Positions 36,193 through 46,064 of a stretch of DNA of 64,000 bases are shown here, one piece after another. Both the position numbers and the translations under genes were made by a program. This DNA is from Terebella lapidaria (lineage: Eukaryota; Annelida; Polychaeta; Terebellida; Terebellidae): assembly GCA_949152475.1 (NCBI GenBank), contig OX424558.1:30390651-30454650 (forward strand), written 5' to 3'. Each line of letters starts with the position of its first letter. Positions within the stretch are counted from its first letter, which is position 1. The notes under the pieces are model-generated. The model made no database searches and was not told where the DNA came from. It saw only the letters and a program-made list of their open reading frames with translations.

Positions 36193-37606
36193 ATGACGAA
36201 AAGGATGTACCACAACAGATATAATACCATGCTGGGTCATCTACACGGGATTCTGTCAGCTACGGAGCCAGTGCAAAGGTATAAAAATCTTATTAATGCA
36301 ATAGCGTGGCAATAATATTCGATCTTGGACAAGAAAAGAAACTCCTTAGTGAAGCTCTTATATTTCAATAGCACCAGCGTTTCCGGTCAAGTCCCCGAAG
36401 TGCAATACTCAAATGGTTTCAAGTGTCGGGTGGCCACAGAGGCGGACATTGCGGGCATACGGGATCTGAGTCGACAAGCTATGGGGCCCGAGTACAAACT
36501 CGACTACCTAGAAGGCTGGCTCCTGAGAGGGTTCGCCGACCCCAACCGACTGCTCTATGTGGCCGATAAAGACGGTCAAATCGTGAGTAACTGTGGAATA
36601 CTTGTATGTTTTCTCCATGAAAATTATTACAATAGTGTTATTGAATAATCCCCCTCCCCACCCACCAGGTTGGGTTACACATGGCGCTATGTGGGGTGGA
36701 CGAAGGGCGGACGTTGGTATTCGGAGGAGCCCGAATGTTGCCTAAGCTGGCTGGCCAGGGTTTCGCGGGAATACTTGTTAGTTTCTTGGTCACAGTCTGT
36801 ACACAGATGTCGCCCAAGTATGAAAGGATAAGGGGAAGCAGCCTGAACACCGACTACTTTGACAAACACATGGACAAAATTACACTGCATGGAAAAAGGG
36901 TAACTCAATGATAATTCGCGAAGCAGAATCTTTATGTAAATCCAGTCACTCATCATTTGAGACAAACAGTTTGGCTTCTATTTATTTTTGGCTTATTTTT
37001 GGCTTCTCGATTTACGTCAGATAAATAAATGTTTATTGTGTTTGCTGCAAGTTGTACATAGAGGTCCACATCCCCGCGACGCGGCTCCAGGCGCTGACAG
37101 AGAAACCTCCGCAGACTCCATTCCCAGTGAACCTAGAGAGACTGTCTGTGGAGTCCTTCACTCGGCTACTATCGGACCCTGCCAGAGTTCACACCCTATA
37201 CCCAGAGGGTGTAATCGTTCTTGCATATGAAGTATTTGAGCCACTCCCCAGTAACGTGAAGTTCATCACGTATTTCCACGACGTTGTTTACATGGGGAAG
37301 GACGGTCGCTCAATCTCCATCGGGGGAGGGAGTCCGTGTGACGAAGGGCGCGGCTGGAGGTACAACTTGAACTACTGCGGGATCATGGACCTCAACACGG
37401 TTCTAGTTCACCTCGTGGAGCACATCAGAGTCATGGGCAAGGAAACGAGTGGGGCGAGAGGCAGGGACGTGTATATCATTCTGTCCCTGGCTAAGTCGTT
37501 CAAAAACTTTTTCGGCAAGCATGCTCTGGACTTCACTTTTAGGGAGGGTCTCGGATTGGAGGCCGGAGCTGTTGTAATTCGACTTCAGTACATCTACACA
37601 AACTGA
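36193..37606 (+). CDS. NAT16-like GNAT acetyltransferase (histidine N-acetyltransferase family)
   Basis: Four exons join in phase: 36193-36278, 36372-36582, 36669-36899 and 37052-37606. All three introns (93, 86, 152 bp) are GT-AG, giving 360 residues; human NAT16 has a similar length. The start is the ATG just after TTTCAG, so a 5' non-coding exon is likely. The N-terminal GNAT domain runs from about residue 45: a LDYLEGWL-RGFADPNR segment, and an acetyl-CoA loop near GARMLPKLAGQGFAG that aligns with the NAT16 RVAPWERGKGVAG loop. The C-terminal half (exon 4) has the NAT16-specific WRYNLNYCGI and GLGLEAGAVVIRLQYI blocks. In fish the family member makes N-acetylhistidine; substrate here is inferred. 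The gene is intact although transposon remains lie on both sides. Confidence 0.9.
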
Positions 37607-37669
37607 CGGTTCGCTGACAATGCCATGACTGAATACTTAACATGTATATATTTGCTGAGGTATATCAAA

Positions 37670-37745
37670 AGGAAGAACATTACTGTAAACCATACATTGT
37701 TCTCTCAGGTGTTTAACCAATGCCGTATGTCGGTGAAACCACAGC
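37670..37745 (-). repeat. Short dispersed repeat next to the NAT16-like gene
   Basis: The segment AAACCATACATTGTTCTCTC ... GGTGTTTAACCAATGC is the reverse complement of 13935-13982 (GCATTGATTAAACACC ... GAACAATG). It lies about 65 bp downstream of the stop codon, so it may fall in the 3' UTR. Confidence 0.6.
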
Positions 37746-37926
37746 CAATCACGGCTTCCAATTTGTTTGTATGATTGAGCACAGAGAGACAACCCACAAG
37801 TGATTTGCGGAGTTTCTTTATTTCCTAATATCGGAGTGAGTTCGAGTATTTCCACTCTTACAATTCTCAAAAAATCAGAGATGTTCTAGCTACTTTTATT
37901 TTGTTATTTTTATTGCCTAGTAATAC

Positions 37927-39026
37927 TGTAGCGATTTTATGCCGTGTTGGTGTTGATGCCGTGAAAGATTTTGATGTTTGTTTTCTCTCATTGTGTTTAT
38001 TTTTTTGTATCGTTTTTGTGTACTACCTCTCATCTCTGTGTTCGAACGCTATAGACAATTATTGGTGAGACGTGACGTCCATCCTAGTATAAATATATGC
38101 AATATTTCCAGATTACACAGCGACCAGGTTTAGACTAAGTAACCAGGTTATACAATGTAGAAAAGTTACACCGGGTCCAGGTTTAGACTAAGACCCTGCT
38201 CAGTATCAGATCTAGTGTCGGTCTCGTCCCGTGCTGTGTCCATGCTGAGGTGATCAGTCCCTGGACTCTGCGCTCTTCCGTCTCCGGAGGAGAATCACTG
38301 CGGAGTCCAATCATCTGCGGCAGTACCGTCAGTGCGGAGGTCCACGCCTCTGCGGAGGTCCTCTGGTCCTGCAGAGATCCTCGTCACTGCGAAGATCCTC
38401 GTCGCTGTGGAGGTCCCGCGGCTCTGCAGAGCTTCCTCATGACTGCGGAGGATCCTCTGCACGGCTACGTCACTTCTCTCGTCCGCGAGTGCGGAGGTAC
38501 CTCACTTGCAGAGACTGGTGTGTCTCCACACGTCGGTGGACTTCCCTCACTACTACTCCGCGGGTGCTTCGTCAGGGTCTTTCCTCGCTACTCTGTGGGT
38601 GCAGAGTCTTCGCCAGGGTCTTACCTCACCCTCGTTTGCACTGCTGTGCAAGAAAAAATAGCCGCCTTGCCGTCAGCTGTAAACTAAGAGGGTCGGATTC
38701 ATAAATTGTGGGGCATTGGACCGGTTTCATTGGATTGTCATCATTGGGACCCACACCCTTCCCGTTTACATTTCCCATACGTGGAATCTCAATCTGCGGA
38801 GGTCAAAACAGTCTAAATCCTTCCCTCGCCTGTCCTAAAAGGACAGAGCCATCTCAAGGTGATCCGTCGTCAGTGGTGTCCCATCCAGACTGAGCTCCCA
38901 GAGAGCTGTGGCTGCGATCTGCGCAGACGCATGCCCGGTCTTCTCGCATGCACTTGATCACGGCTCTGCACGCACGTGGACAAACCTCCACAAGTGGTTT
39001 TGCGAATGAGGCTGGTGGTTTTATAA
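37927..39026 (-). mobile_element. Separate LTR copy of the same fossil retroelement
   Basis: The block begins TGTAGCGATTTT, shares GTGTTCGAACGCTATAGACA and AGGTTTAGACTAAGACCCTG with the LTR at 34639-35890, and ends near GGTGGTTTTATAA, equivalent to the GGTTTTAACA edge of the 31.9-kb LTR. No second LTR or interior is attached, so it looks like a solo LTR formed by recombination. It contains many CTGCGGAGGTC-like short repeats. It is a fossil; target duplication is not clear. Confidence 0.65.
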
Positions 39027-39087
39027 GTTCGGTATAATATAAGTTGAATATGTTATAATGTAGAATTACCTTCACAGAGTCCAGTTT

Positions 39088-39144
39088 TACTGAGCCATTG
39101 TAGCTTTCGACTTCCATAGAGGCCTTCGTCAGCAAAAGTGATCG
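39088..39144 (-). ncRNA. Hammerhead-ribozyme-like motif in the left PLE arm
   Basis: This is the minus-strand copy of the same motif: the complement of CTGACGA at 39126-39132 and of GAAA at 39105-39108, with a stem II that has one more mismatch than in the right arm. It lies just downstream of the endonuclease frame, in the same sense as the element, as expected for a 3' Penelope hammerhead. Confidence 0.5.
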
Positions 39145-39145
39145 T

Positions 39146-39934
39146 CTAGTGCTCAGACCTGTCACATGACCCGAAGTCACGTGACAGAAGGTGGTTGTAG
39201 ATGGCGGGGAGCTCGAATCCTCCGTCTCGGTTGAGGGTGGGTCCATGGCGGCGAATCTGGATTGCCTCCTTGACCTTGCGTTTGTACCAAGTGCTTTCCC
39301 GTTCCAGAATTTTCACATCCTTGATGTCAATTGAATGCCCGGCATTTTTGCAATGTTCATGTACTGCTGAATTCGCATCCTTGCCCTGGTATTCCTTGAT
39401 GCGTGTGCCCAGTGATCTGGCGGTTTCGCCAATGTAATGTTGATCACATCCACCACAATGTATGTGGTACACCACCCCGCAGTTTTTGTCCTTTGGAGTT
39501 CGATCTTTGGGTTGCACGAGTTGTGACCTCAAGGTGTTCACAGGTTTGTGGTACATCGTAACACCGTAGTTTCCGAAAGTCCTAGCCAGTTGTTCTGATA
39601 GGTTCTTAATGTATGGAATGCCTATCATAGGGGTGGATTTTTTGGAAGTTACTATGTTGTTGTTGGTATTGGTCCGTTTTGGTGGTAGCTTGAACATCCA
39701 CTCGTGATAGCCATTGGTTTTCAGTGCTTGTTTGACATGTTGTTGTTCCTGTGTCTTGTCCTGTGGTGTTGTGACAAGCGTGTCAGCACGGTGTAGGAGT
39801 GTGCGTATGACTGATCTTTTGTGAGACAGATGATGGTTGGATGGGAAGTTCAGGTACTGATCCGTATGGGTTGCTTTCCTATAGACGGTGACCTTGGTTG
39901 ATCCACCCTCCAGGATATGCACACATGTGTCCAA
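39146..39934 (-). pseudogene. Penelope-like element: C-terminal region with GIY-YIG endonuclease
   Basis: The frame holds a linker region followed by VVYHIHCGGCDQHYIGETAR and SLGTRIKEYQGKDANSAVHE, then a VHEHCKNAGHSIDI stretch. The C-x2-C Cys pair before HYIGET-R-L--R--E is the Penelope-type GIY-YIG nuclease signature, with a later conserved H--N-GH-I segment and a final KEAI-IRR--PTLNRD-G-ELP--Y. It is only part of an element that normally encodes ~800 residues or more in one frame. The apparent start is not a real initiator. Confidence 0.85.
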
Positions 39935-40122
39935 AAAGGGAGTGTTCCATTGGTTTCCTCTTCCCTGGTAAACTTGATGTGTGGGTCCCTACTGTTCAGA
40001 TGCTCCGTGAACTCATGTACATCGTATCTGTGCAACATAGCAAAGGTGTCGTCAACATATCGGTTCCAGATGGCCGGTGTACTGGGAGCGCTGGCCAAGG
40101 CTTCCTCCTCAAAGTACTCCAT
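39850..40122 (-). pseudogene. Penelope-like reverse transcriptase fragment
   Basis: The frame contains IWNRYVDDTFAMLHRYDVHE, with YVDD the catalytic reverse-transcriptase motif, followed by HLNSRDPHIKFTREEETNGT and LPFWTH, the usual PLE order (YVDDTF, then H-N----I-FT-E-E--G-LPFLD). It lies directly upstream (minus strand) of the GIY-YIG frame and partly overlaps it in another frame, so the coding region is broken. Fingers and palm N-terminal parts are absent. Confidence 0.85.
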
Positions 40123-40175
40123 CTACAACCACCTTCTGTCACGTGACTTCGGGTCATGTGACAGGTCTGAGCACT

Positions 40176-40242
40176 AGACCACTTTTGCTGACGAAGGCCT
40201 CTATGGAGGTCGAAAGCTACAATGGCTCAGTAAAACTGGACT
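40176..40242 (+). ncRNA. Hammerhead-ribozyme-like motif in the right PLE arm
   Basis: CTGACGA (40188-40194) is followed by stem II GGCCTC-TATG-GAGGTC and then GAAA (40212-40215). A short stem III AGC-TACAATG-GCT follows with C40228 at the cleavage position. A discontinuous stem I can be drawn between CCACTTTT upstream and AAAACTGG downstream. This is the type I order known from Penelope-like elements. Imperfections: one extra A between CTGACGA and stem II, and unpaired bases beside the core in stem I, so activity is doubtful. Confidence 0.55.
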
Positions 40243-40339
40243 CTGTGAAGGTAATTCTATATTATAATATGTCAAACCCAGAGTCGGATATTAGCATTCA
40301 TAGTATAAGTTGAATATGATCTTTGATATCACTGACCAA

Positions 40340-40700
40340 ATTTACTGCCAGCCCGTCTTGCTTACTCAGAGTTGTCTCAGAGCTGTCAAGGCGAAAGGAC
40401 GACGGAGGGCACTGCCATGTGCTCCACGTCCCCTTTCACAGGCTAAAGCGGGTCTGCGAGGACCCCGGCGGCAATTTCCAATTCGGGTCCCATGAGGGAG
40501 GCCGCTTTGATCCTCGAGCGCACGCCCCCATGGATTAGTGGTCTCTCGCCCTGGGATGGTGCGACACAGGCTCTGCCAGGCTGTCGGGCTGTCCGGAGTT
40601 CTATCCCCGTGGTAGACCGTCAGCGAGCCGGCCATCTACAACTAACACCACGGTGATGATGCTATATCTGAGTGTCCGGCTGTCCAGACTTGCTCGGCAG
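40340..40700 (-). repeat. Family F repeat (also at 46.2 kb)
   Basis: Read on the minus strand, TACCACGGGGATAGAACTCC, then GCCTGGCAGAGCC and CCGGGGTCCTCG correspond in order to 46260-46440 (GAGATAGAACTCTGCACC, GTCTGCCAGAGCC, CCCCGGGGTCCCC). It is GC-rich against its surroundings, with no recognisable protein, so an uncharacterised repeat or the 5' part of a retroposon is possible. Confidence 0.5.
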
Positions 40701-42499
40701 ACTGCTACCTAGTTAACGTTCCAAAGTAATTACCTACGCCCGCAATGACCCGAGTTGAGCGGATTTATTCGCGAGGATAGGCTCATTTTTGTTGTTTAGT
40801 TCAGTTTTGGCATCATTTTTAGGTCACTGGACCTTTGGTCCGATAACCTATTGCCGTGGCGTTGCGTCCGTCGTCGTCCATCCACATTTTTATCTTTAAT
40901 GTTTTTAGTCGAATCGTTCTGAAATTTCGCACAAAAATGTCTAAAAATATTTTGAGAGGGAGTTATTTTTTAGTTTTCTGATTTTCATTTTTTTTTTCAA
41001 ATTGGGGGCCATTTTTGACGAAAAATGGCCAATTTTGGACTCTAATTTTCGTTTTCTCAAAATTTGTTCAGTAACTTTTTTGTCTTAGTGATGCATAATA
41101 GGGTGGTCCTTATAATAGGGTATTTTTCAAAGTGAGATTTCCGAAGCTCTCACCCCTCAAAGTTGTTTGACTACCATTAACAACTCATATGATAAAATAT
41201 GAAAGTTTTGTTACAACTTTTAGAGGTAGCTCAACACATTTGAAATATTGGTCAATGACTATTTGAGGACTTGCCGCACCGGGACACACGGCAAACATAT
41301 AGGATGATGATGTAATATCAATATCATCATACATGTGTAGAGGATAGAGATTTCTTTATGGCAGTGTTATTTTCAAGGAGATACATATACATCCATGAAA
41401 ATATCTAGATAGCAACATAACTACTAGCAGCATTGCCGCATTGTATGAAGTACAAGACTATCATGTCATATCGTCCTCGTAATATATTGGACAGTCATTT
41501 GACGTGCTTGATTATTTCTGGCATCAAGGAGATATTCATGCAACAAGAAAACTAACTCATCCACTCAGTGAGAGACAAAAACTGGGGATATACTACTATA
41601 CTACTCTGACATGTGTCTATCACTGTTTACCATTCGAATCCGTTAGCAGAATGGACTTCTTGCTGTTTGGGACCGACGCCGATGATCCTGAACAACGTGA
41701 AGCTGGTATTGCTTCTGCTCCTAATCTTTTGTGATATAAGTACTGCTCTTTATTGAGATGCGACAATTAGTTATGCTGTCGTTATTGACATTTAGTCCTT
41801 TCATCCCATTGAGTGCGTCTTGAAATCATCTGTTGTGCCATGATTCCAGTCAGCCCTGAGACAGCCACTGGGGATATCAAGCACTTGAACAGATTTCTTG
41901 AGTTTGGGTAGACAAACTCTGTCAAGATCTCTGGTATTGCCTCCAGGCTTTCTGTGTTTTCTATTGACTTTCCCCATATCACATTTTGTAGCAACTGGAA
42001 GAATAGGGTCGAAGAAAGTGAAGCCAACCAGCTCTTCGCTGACATACCACAAGTATCCAGCAAACTTGCTCAAAGCTGACTTGGATATGGATTGGTTGAT
42101 CGTTTCTATAACCACTCACAAGTCTGAGGTCACTTGGGGATGCGGAAATGGCACCAGGAGCAGAAAACCACCCCTGACCATAGATTCTTGTTATGAACTG
42201 AACACAGATACCTAGAGGATGTCATCTGCCTCACGTGAGGTGAGCTTGAACTGGTCTCTGAACATGTATTTCTGGAGTGCATAGATACATGTAGTTTTTG
42301 CCATCCATCGGCTATGGGGTATGACACCTGGTTCCACTGATTGCAAACCACGAGCAGGATTTCCACAAAGAAATATTATATTGAGTTTCAGCATCTCCCT
42401 GTAGTCATCTTTGGACTGACATGCTTGGAGCTGGGTTAGGTCAAAACTGGAACACTGGAAGTTTGACATCAGCTAGGGACCTTTTAATTTTTGTCATCA

Positions 42500-42772
42500 T
42501 CAGAAGCAGTTTTGATTTGAAGGAGCGATGAATTCCCAGTGCCGCTGAAATCTTCTGAATATCAGCACATCTGGTCCTGAGGTTGGGTCCATGCAAGTGT
42601 CGAATGCACTTGCTAGAAACAGCTTCAGCTTATGATGATGGAATACCAAGTACAGCAAAATGCAACTGAGCTTTCCCTCGAACAAAATACAAGCATCGCT
42701 TATTTGAAACGTGTTTGTGGAGGTGGTGTCGGAGCACATTGCTTTCACGTGACCATCTTCTTGCCACTTCAC
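42500..42772 (-). pseudogene. Transposase-like fragment of the 41.1-43.9 kb transposon
   Basis: The 90-residue frame KWQEDGHVKAMCSDTTSTNT then FQISDACILFEGKLSCILLY, with a following HHHKLKLFL and GPDVLIFRRFQRHWEFI, resembles a transposase core of the pattern V-AMC-DTT-SNTG---GAC-LLE--L-R-LL-LACRHH. That pattern is recurrent in invertebrate transposon proteins of uncertain superfamily. Other minus-strand frames at 41782-42115 (with FFDPILPVATKCDMG) are probably the C-terminal part. Several stops separate them. Confidence 0.5.
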
Positions 42773-43010
42773 CGGTAGCCAACTTTGGGACTCCCAACAG
42801 TTGGTAGATATCCTCTCCTAACACAATTATGCACTGGTAAATGATATATATTAGATTCTCCACCAAAGAAATCACCAAAATGATATATATTAGATTGTCC
42901 ACCAAAGAAATCACCAAGGAAAAGCGGACTACTGGCAAACTGAGCAATGTATGGGAAAAAATATCTTGAACATGTTGTAAAGAAATGTATATTAATTAAG
43001 ATGTGCCATT

Positions 43011-43776
43011 GTTCATACTATTGGTATGAATCTCATGTCACAGACAAACAACCAAATTACGATCTTGGCAACATGAAAATAAAGAAAAAAACTACGTGAA
43101 AAACAAATTCAGCATCTATTTTCTATTTACATTAACTCATAGTCATATTTTGTAGGCTCCCATTTATAGCCCAGGTAGTATCCTACATGGACCCTAGCAT
43201 TCAAGGTCAGCGCAGTGGAAAACGAGTCCGATCCAAATCCACAACACTGCAAAAATATATCTATATTTTTGTATTACAGTATAAAGCACAATGAATGGTT
43301 CAATGGTAGTCTCGAAATGGAGTCAGGAGTGACAATCAAACCAATAATGTGCTGTTGTAATGCCCCAAAATCCGCGAAATATGATCAAAAATTGTTCATA
43401 CTATTGGTATGAACCTCATGTCACAGACAAACAACCAAATTACGATCTTGGCAACATGAAAATAAAGAAAAAAACTACGTGAAAAACAAATTCAGCATCT
43501 ATTTTCTATTTACATTAACTCATAGTCATATTTTGTAGGCTCCCATTTATAGCCCAGGTAGTATCCTACATGGACCCTATCATTCAAGGTCAGTGCAGTG
43601 GAAAACGAGTCCGATCCAAATCCACAACACTGCAAAAATATATCTATATTTTTGTATTACAGTATAAAGCACAATGAATGGTTCAATGGTAGTCTCGAAA
43701 TGGAGTCAGGAGTGACAATCAAACCAATAATGTGCTGTTGTAATGCCCCAAAATCCGCGGAATATGATCAAACAGG
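43011..43776. repeat. 383-bp tandem duplication
   Basis: GTTCATACTATTGGTATGAA at 43011 recurs at 43394, and the two 383-bp units (43011-43393, 43394-43776) differ at only a few positions, so the duplication is recent. Each unit starts with the palindrome TTCATACTA-TTGG-TATGAA-like dyad. It lies inside the hAT-like element near its right terminus. Confidence 0.9.
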
Positions 43777-45002
43777 CCAAATTTGAAAGCCCTTGAGCTA
43801 CCTCTAAACATCCATGCATTTTCCTGTAATTTTGTCTAGTATGTTATATTAACCATTCCAACACATTGGTAGGGTGAGAGTGTTGAAAATAAAAAGTTGA
43901 CAAATAAGGACCACCCTAATGCATAACACTTATCATATATACCCCTGCGACGTATATAGGTTTCGTTACCCTTGAATCGCTCGAAGTGGGTCATTTTGGG
44001 CCATGGGACTTTCCCATGTTAAATCTCCTATGCTTTATAATGGGACACATTTTGCCTAATATCTCACTTGATATTGAGATTAGAGTTTAGGAAGCAATTG
44101 TAGACATATAGAAGATGATATATACTGAATATTTTCGTGACCTTGAGTTTGACCTCTGACCTCATTTTCAAGGTAAGAGCACACAATGGCTAATATCTCG
44201 CTTATTTTCGACTTTACAGCTTAGTGATCAATTGTGGACATATAGAAAATGATATAGTCGGAATATTCTGATGACCTTGAATTTGACCTTTGACCTCATT
44301 TTCAAGGTCACAGGATGAAACGGCTAATATTTTGCTTATTGTCGACTTTACAGCCTATGAATCAATTGTGAACATATAGGAAATGATATAGGCTAAAAAC
44401 TTTCATCAGCTTCAACTTGACCTTTGACCTTATTTTCAAGGTCAGAGCACAAAATGGCTAATATCTCGCTTATTATCCACTCTACAGCTTGGGACTAAAT
44501 TGTGGACGAATATGGAATGGTGTATGCCGCATATTTTGATGACCTTGAATTTGACCTTTGACCTCATTTTCAAGTTCAGGCACAAAATGGCTAACATCTC
44601 GCTTATTATCGACTTTCAGCTTAGAAATCAATTGTGGACATATAGGAAATGATATATGCTGAATATTGTCAAGACCTTGAATTTGACCTTTGACCTCATT
44701 TTCAAGGTCAGAGCATAAAATGGCCAATATCTCGCTTATAATCGACTTTACAGCTTAGGAATCAATCGTGGACGTATAGGAAATGATATATGTTTTCATT
44801 ACCTCAAATTTTACCTTTGACTTCATTTTCAAAGTCTCACAGGACAAAATGGCTAAAATCTTGTTTATTATCAACTTTACAGCTTGGGATTCAGTTGTGG
44901 ACATATGCCACTTTATGCCGAATATTCTGTAGACCTTTAATTTGACTTTTGATTTAGTTTTCAAGGTCACGGGACATAATGACTAATATCTCTCTTATTA
45001 TT

Positions 45003-45792
45003 AAGGCATTTCGGCAGAAATGCCTTTATTTTTTTGCCGAGTCGGCATTTTTCGTTTTCGTTAATATCTCGGAAACGGTGCGTCGTAGAGTGAAACGGAC
45101 GTTATTTTCGGACTCGTTGCCCTACACAAACATGTCTGATGGGTATTATGAAAAAATTTTGACCTTTACCTGTAATTTTTTTGCCGAGTCGACATTCTTC
45201 GTTTTCGTCGATATCTCGGAAACGTAGTGTCGTAGAGCGAAACGGACGTTATTTTCGGACTCGTCGCCCTAGACAAACATGACTAAGGGGCATTATGGAT
45301 GAACTATGACCTTGACCTGAATTTTTTTTGCCGAGTCGGCATTTTTCGATCTTGTCGATATCTCGAAAACGGTGCGTCATAGAGCGAAACGGACGATATT
45401 TTCAGACTCGTCGCCCTAGACAAACATGTCTCAAATGTATTATGGATGAACTTTGACCTTGACCCGAAATTTTTTTGCCGAGTCGGCATTTTTTGTTTTC
45501 GTCAATATCTCAGAAAAGTTGCGTCGTAGAGTGAAACGGACATTATTTTTGGACTCCTCGATCTAGACAAACATGTCTAAGGGGGTATTATGGATGAACT
45601 TTGACCTTGACTCGAAATTTCTTTGCCGAGTCGGCATTTTTCATTTTCGTCGATATCTCGGAAACGGTGCGTCGTAGAGGGAAGCGGACGTTATTTTTGG
45701 ACTCGTCGACCTAGACAAACATGTCTGGAGGGTATGATGGATGAACTTTGACCTTGACCCGAAATTTTTTTGCCGAGTCGGCACTCTCGATT
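45003..45792 (-). mobile_element. Family C element, reverse copy: terminal hairpin joined directly to array
   Basis: It begins with the terminal hairpin AAGGCATTTC-GGCA-GAAATGCCTT (45003-45026) and continues at once into about five reverse 147-150-bp units; GTAGAG-GAAACGGACG recurs at about 45087, 45232, 45379, 45530 and 45674. Compared with copies 1 and 2, the ~700-bp tail and poly-A between array and terminal hairpin are missing, so it is a distinct short form. It is cut at 45793 by the start of the next family B variant. Confidence 0.8.
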
Positions 45793-46064
45793 TTAGCTTA
45801 CCGGCCCATAAGGGCTGATAAGCTATTGTCGTGGTTTTTCGTCCGTCGTCCGTCGTCGTCATCGTCGTCGTCGTCCGCCACATGATCTGTTAACATTTTT
45901 TATCTTTTTTTTGGCCAGATGAATTTCTCCATAAATTTGTGTGAATATGTATTGAGTCAATACCCACAGACGTTTTTTTTTCATTTTTTTGATTGAATCG
46001 ATTATGCAGTTTTGGCGGCCATTTTTATGCCGAAAATGGCCGTTTTTGCATGTTTTCAATTTAA

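Larger units (their letters stand above)
39053..40304 (-). mobile_element. 5'-truncated Penelope-like element with inverted terminal repeats
   Basis: Two arms of about 150 bp, 39054-39206 and 40124-40276, are near-perfect inverted copies bounding a minus-strand Penelope-type coding end. The 14-bp direct repeat ATAAGTTGAATATG (39039-39052 and 40305-40318) flanks the whole unit and is a good target-duplication candidate. The arm includes the last ~19 codons of the endonuclease frame. Inverted flanking repeats and 5' truncation are known for Penelope-like elements. It inserted just beyond the end of the solo LTR and is younger than it. Confidence 0.85.
41099..43918. mobile_element. hAT-like DNA transposon, perfect TIRs and 8-bp target duplication
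   Basis: TAGGGTGGTCCTTAT (41099-41113) and its exact complement ATAAGGACCACCCTA (43904-43918) form the ends. ATGCATAA lies on both sides (41091-41098 and 43919-43926), and the host family B text is continuous across it. An 8-bp duplication and a TAGGG start fit hAT; P-type elements also make 8-bp duplications. The interior has minus-strand transposase-like pieces (41782-42115, 42500-42772) interrupted by stops, so the copy is not autonomous. A 39-bp tandem repeat (42841-42918) and a 383-bp tandem duplication lie near the right end. Confidence 0.85.
40819..45002 (+). mobile_element. Family B element with array, split by a 2.8-kb hAT transposon
   Basis: After ATTTTT the 5' hairpin AGGTCACTGGACC-TTT-GGTCCGATAACCT is followed by the standard family text up to 41098. 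The text resumes seamlessly at 43919 after the hAT insertion (TGCATAACACTT, then GGTTTCGTTACCCTTGAATCG). A ~134-bp array of about seven units runs 44050-45000 and is cut at 45002 by a reverse family C copy. The 3' terminus is therefore missing. Confidence 0.8.

Noticed and set aside
36325-36648. Exon frame beginning at 36325 as a separate gene
   Set aside because: Its first 16 codons precede a good AG acceptor at 36371, and the phase matches the upstream exon 36193-36278; the frame also runs past the donor at 36583.
43215-43786. Duplicate frames MENESDPNPQHCKNISIFLY
   Set aside because: They are two copies of the 383-bp tandem duplication within a transposon; nothing else supports coding.
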